A stretch of DNA of 64,000 nucleotides. Origin: Pirellulales bacterium (GTDB lineage: Bacteria > Planctomycetota > Planctomycetia > Pirellulales > Thermoguttaceae). The DNA lies in the NCBI GenBank assembly GCA_020846145.1, contig JADLEL010000121.1:1-64000 (forward strand), read 5' to 3'. Both the position numbers and the translations under genes were made by a program. The notes below the pieces were generated by a model. The model was not told the origin of the DNA, searched no databases, and was given only the letters and a program-made list of their open reading frames with translations. Below, in pieces: positions 62,025 through 64,000 of this stretch (the first letter of the stretch is position 1; every line of letters begins with the position of its first letter).

Positions 62025-62411
62025 ATGTCCCAACGCCGCGTGCTCAAAGTCGCCGAAGCCATCCGCCAAGTGGTGAGCATGGCCATTTTGACCGAAATCA
62101 AGGATCCCCGCGTCCGCGACGTCACGGTTACCTTTGTCGAGGTTTCGGCCGATTTGCGCGTCGCCAAGGTCCACGTCTCGGTGATGGGCGACGACACGCA
62201 TCAGAACTTGACCGTTCGCGGCCTGGAAAGCGCGGCGGGATTCCTGCAAGCCAAACTCGCCCGCGAGTTGGAACTGCGCTACACGCCCAAAATTACGTTC
62301 TTGCTCGACCAGGGGGTGAAGCGCTCGATCGAAATCGCCAAAATACTGCGCGAAGTCCTGCCGCCGGAAGCCGAGAATACTTCGGAAGAAGACATCGAAA
62401 CCGTGGAATGA
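62025..62411 (+). CDS. rbfA: Ribosome-binding factor A
   Basis: The 128-residue protein matches RbfA length and pattern: RVLKVAEAIRQVVSM, the ITEIKDPRV-like LTEIKDPRVRDVTVT, AKVHVSVMGDD and ELELRYTPKITFLLDQGVKRSIEI. It aids 30S maturation. It follows infB after a hairpin-filled spacer and starts right after a C/T-rich repeat tract without Shine-Dalgarno. Confidence 0.94.
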   Translation: MSQRRVLKVAEAIRQVVSMAILTEIKDPRVRDVTVTFVEVSADLRVAKVHVSVMGDDTHQNLTVRGLESAAGFLQAKLARELELRYTPKITFLLDQGVKRSIEIAKILREVLPPEAENTSEEDIETVE

Positions 62412-62415
62412 AAAA

Positions 62416-62550
62416 GTGGGATTGGGTCTTGGGACTTAGGTCTTGGGACTTAGGACTTAGGTCTTGGGTCTTGGGATTTACAAAATGCCTCCGCTCGAAA
62501 GACTAAGACCCAAAACCTGAGACCCAAGCCCCAAGACTCAAGACCCAATC
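62416..62550. repeat. Fuzzy hairpin of CTTGGGACTTAGGTC / GACCCAAGACC units
   Basis: Left units TTGGGTCTTGGGACTTAGGT pair with right units GACTAAGACCCAAAACCTGA and CCAAGCCCCAAGACTCAAG, around a short AT-rich loop. The hairpin ends 4 bases before the next ATG. Confidence 0.85.
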
Positions 62551-62554
62551 TGCC

Positions 62555-63532
62555 ATGAGCACAGTCAGCCGCACGGCGCAATTCGGCAAGCTGCACAAGG
62601 TTCTCAAGAAGCACTACAAGCCGGTGCCGACGAACGCGGGCCGGACGTTGATGGAGCATTTGTTGTTCGCCTGCTGCTTGGAGGACGCCCGCTACGAAGC
62701 GGCCGAAGAGGCCTTCGCGGCGCTGGTGCATACTTTTTTCGACTGGAACGAAGTGCGCGTAACGTCGATTTCGGAGCTTTCCGAAGTGATGGCGTGCTTG
62801 CCCGATCCGCGCGCGGCGGCGAATCGGATCAAGCGCATCCTGCACGCGGTCTTCGAGGCGCGCTTCAATTTCGATCTCGAGGATTCGAAGAAGAAAAACC
62901 TCGGCCCGACCATCAAATGGCTCGAGGAACTCGACGGCGCCACGCGCAGCGCCGTGGCCTTCGTCGTGCAGGCCTCGCTGGGCGGACATGCGATCCCGAT
63001 CGATGCCGGCGCGATGGCCATCTTGAAACTGCTCGATTTAGTGTCCGAAAAGGACGCCGAGAAAGGCGAGGTTCCCGGCCTGGAGCGGGCGATTCCGAAA
63101 TCGAAGGGCGTGGAATTCGGCTCGCTGCTGCATCAGTTCGCCGCCGATTTCTCGGCGAATCCCTATTCGCCCGCCGTTAAAAACATCTTGCTGGAGATCG
63201 AACCCGCGGTCGCCGGCCGGCTTCCCAAGCGGCGGGCCGAACCGGGAGCGAGAAAAACCGCCGAGCCGAAAGCGGCGGAAGCGGATAAATCGGCATTCGG
63301 CGAACAAAAGAAGGCCGCGCGGAAGGAAGAAAAGAAAAGCGCGGGCGACGAAAAAGCCGGGCCGCGAAAGAAGGCTTCTCCCGCGGATAAACCGACCGAA
63401 CCGGCGAAAAAATCCAAAGCCAAATCCGCTCCGCCGGCCGCGGAGGCGCCGGCCGCCGAAATGCCGCCGCGCGAACCGCTCGAAAGAAAAAAATCGGCCT
63501 CGGAAGGGCTTTCCAAACGCAAACCGCGCTAA
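62555..63532 (+). CDS. HhH-GPD (endonuclease III-like) protein without the catalytic lysine
   Basis: The N-terminal 215 residues follow the HhH-GPD fold. LEELDGATRSAVAFVVQA stands where Nth has its hairpin with the catalytic Lys, here Ser132, and IPID150AGAMAI provides the conserved Asp. No iron-sulfur cysteine cluster follows. Residues 225-325 are Lys/Ala/Pro/Glu-rich and likely disordered. It may be a monofunctional glycosylase or a nonenzymatic nucleic-acid binder; its place after rbfA hints at RNA. The stop overlaps the next gene's ATG by one base. Confidence 0.7.
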   Translation: MSTVSRTAQFGKLHKVLKKHYKPVPTNAGRTLMEHLLFACCLEDARYEAAEEAFAALVHTFFDWNEVRVTSISELSEVMACLPDPRAAANRIKRILHAVFEARFNFDLEDSKKKNLGPTIKWLEELDGATRSAVAFVVQASLGGHAIPIDAGAMAILKLLDLVSEKDAEKGEVPGLERAIPKSKGVEFGSLLHQFAADFSANPYSPAVKNILLEIEPAVAGRLPKRRAEPGARKTAEPKAAEADKSAFGEQKKAARKEEKKSAGDEKAGPRKKASPADKPTEPAKKSKAKSAPPAAEAPAAEMPPREPLERKKSASEGLSKRKPR

Positions 63533-64000
63533 TGATGCCAGCAGTTTCCCGGATCGCGGGATCATTCTTGATGTGCTCCCGTTTCGCCCCGAGCCGTCGG
63601 CGCCGCTTCCGGCGGCAACGCGGTTTCCGATTGCTTCGCCTCGTGGGCCGCGGCGCGCTCTTCGTTGCGCGGCCGGCGATTCTCGCGGTCTGCGTAACAT
63701 CGCTATTCGATGCGCCCCGGCGCGCGCGAGCCGAGGAACCGCCGACCCTTGCGGTCGGTCCCTTGCTTTTGGAGGACGCCCCCGCGCCATTGGCCGCTCG
63801 ACTGCCGCTCGGCGAAGAAGAACGCGATAAAAAAGAGGCGCTGATTCTCTTCGCCGAAGGCCGGGCGCGGGAACAGCGGAACGAATTCGCGCCCGCCCTG
63901 CGCTGTTACCAGCGCGCTTGGCGGTTGGACCCGCGGTCCGCCGAGATCGCCGGGGAAATTATCCCGCTCGCTCTGCGGCTGAATCGCGAAGGCGAGGCGG
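63532..64000 (+). CDS. Secreted TPR protein, cut by window end
   Basis: Starting at ATG 63532 (TAATG overlap with the upstream stop), the frame stays open to the window end, 156 codons. A basic N-terminus and hydrophobic stretch (RPAILAVCVTSLF) ending near ARAEEPP look like a signal peptide. The visible end, ILFAEGRAREQRNEFAPALRCYQRAWRLDPRS, is a tetratricopeptide repeat. It is likely coupled to the HhH-GPD gene. The C-terminus is outside the window. Confidence 0.75.
   Translation, partial: MMPAVSRIAGSFLMCSRFAPSRRRRFRRQRGFRLLRLVGRGALFVARPAILAVCVTSLFDAPRRARAEEPPTLAVGPLLLEDAPAPLAARLPLGEEERDKKEALILFAEGRAREQRNEFAPALRCYQRAWRLDPRSAEIAGEIIPLALRLNREGEA

Noticed and set aside
1-64000. tRNA or rRNA genes
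   Set aside because: No cloverleaf with TTCGAATC-type loop or rRNA segment was recognised in the intergenic regions read.

Overview
The window is high-GC chromosomal DNA, most likely from a member of the Planctomycetota (Pirellulales-like). That placement is an inference. It rests on the gene content: a secreted DUF11-repeat protein, a DUF1570-type peptidase, an octahaem cytochrome with planctomycete-style spacing, secreted sugar-degrading enzymes, nusA-infB-rbfA, and very many intergenic hairpin repeats.

Layout. 1-6.8 kb is a one-carbon cluster: a corrinoid protein, methylene-THF reductase with a MetV-like tail, an AT-rich UDG-like gene wedged in, a pterin-binding methyltransferase and formate-THF ligase. 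6.8-13.6 kb holds a STAS protein, a large clan-GH glucosidase, PPK2, a PIN-type toxin-antitoxin pair and a UvrB/UvrC-motif protein. 13.7-16.3 kb carries the shikimate pathway as two fusion genes, AroD-AroE and an unusual AroK-MsrB. 16.5-21.6 kb is a run of small, secreted or membrane, phage-like genes including a papain-like peptidase and an SGNH hydrolase. 21.7-30.6 kb has bioB, manC, a DUF11 protein, a metallopeptidase, a KAS III-like enzyme and a HIT protein. 30.7-38.6 kb has a Type IIG restriction-modification enzyme, an NRDE protein, oligoendopeptidase F and an AAA/DUF4143 ATPase with a consensus leaderless promoter. 38.6-44.1 kb is a periplasmic electron-transfer module (octahaem cytochrome, Tat-exported copper-type protein, dihaem lipoprotein). 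44.3-49.1 kb is the glycine cleavage operon gcvT-H-PA-PB. 49.5-57.1 kb has an outer-membrane efflux lipoprotein and two secreted polysaccharide enzymes. 57.5-64 kb is nusA-infB-rbfA, a HhH-GPD-like protein and a TPR protein cut by the window end.

The most unusual feature is the repeats. Intergenic spaces are filled with (i) palindromic REP-like hairpins, (ii) MITE-like elements, one 205-bp family having 12-bp terminal inverted repeats and at one site a perfect 8-bp target duplication, and (iii) long fuzzy hairpins built from 7-10 nt degenerate units in several unrelated sequence families, often ending right at a start codon in place of a Shine-Dalgarno site. Several of these repeats also lie in frame inside proteins (Type IIG enzyme, AAA ATPase, octahaem cytochrome twice) or supply protein ends (dihaem cytochrome signal peptide, UvrB/UvrC-protein tail).

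Functionally, folate one-carbon enzymes at one end and the glycine cleavage system at the other could together feed a formate-glycine route. FolD and serine-side enzymes are not in the window.
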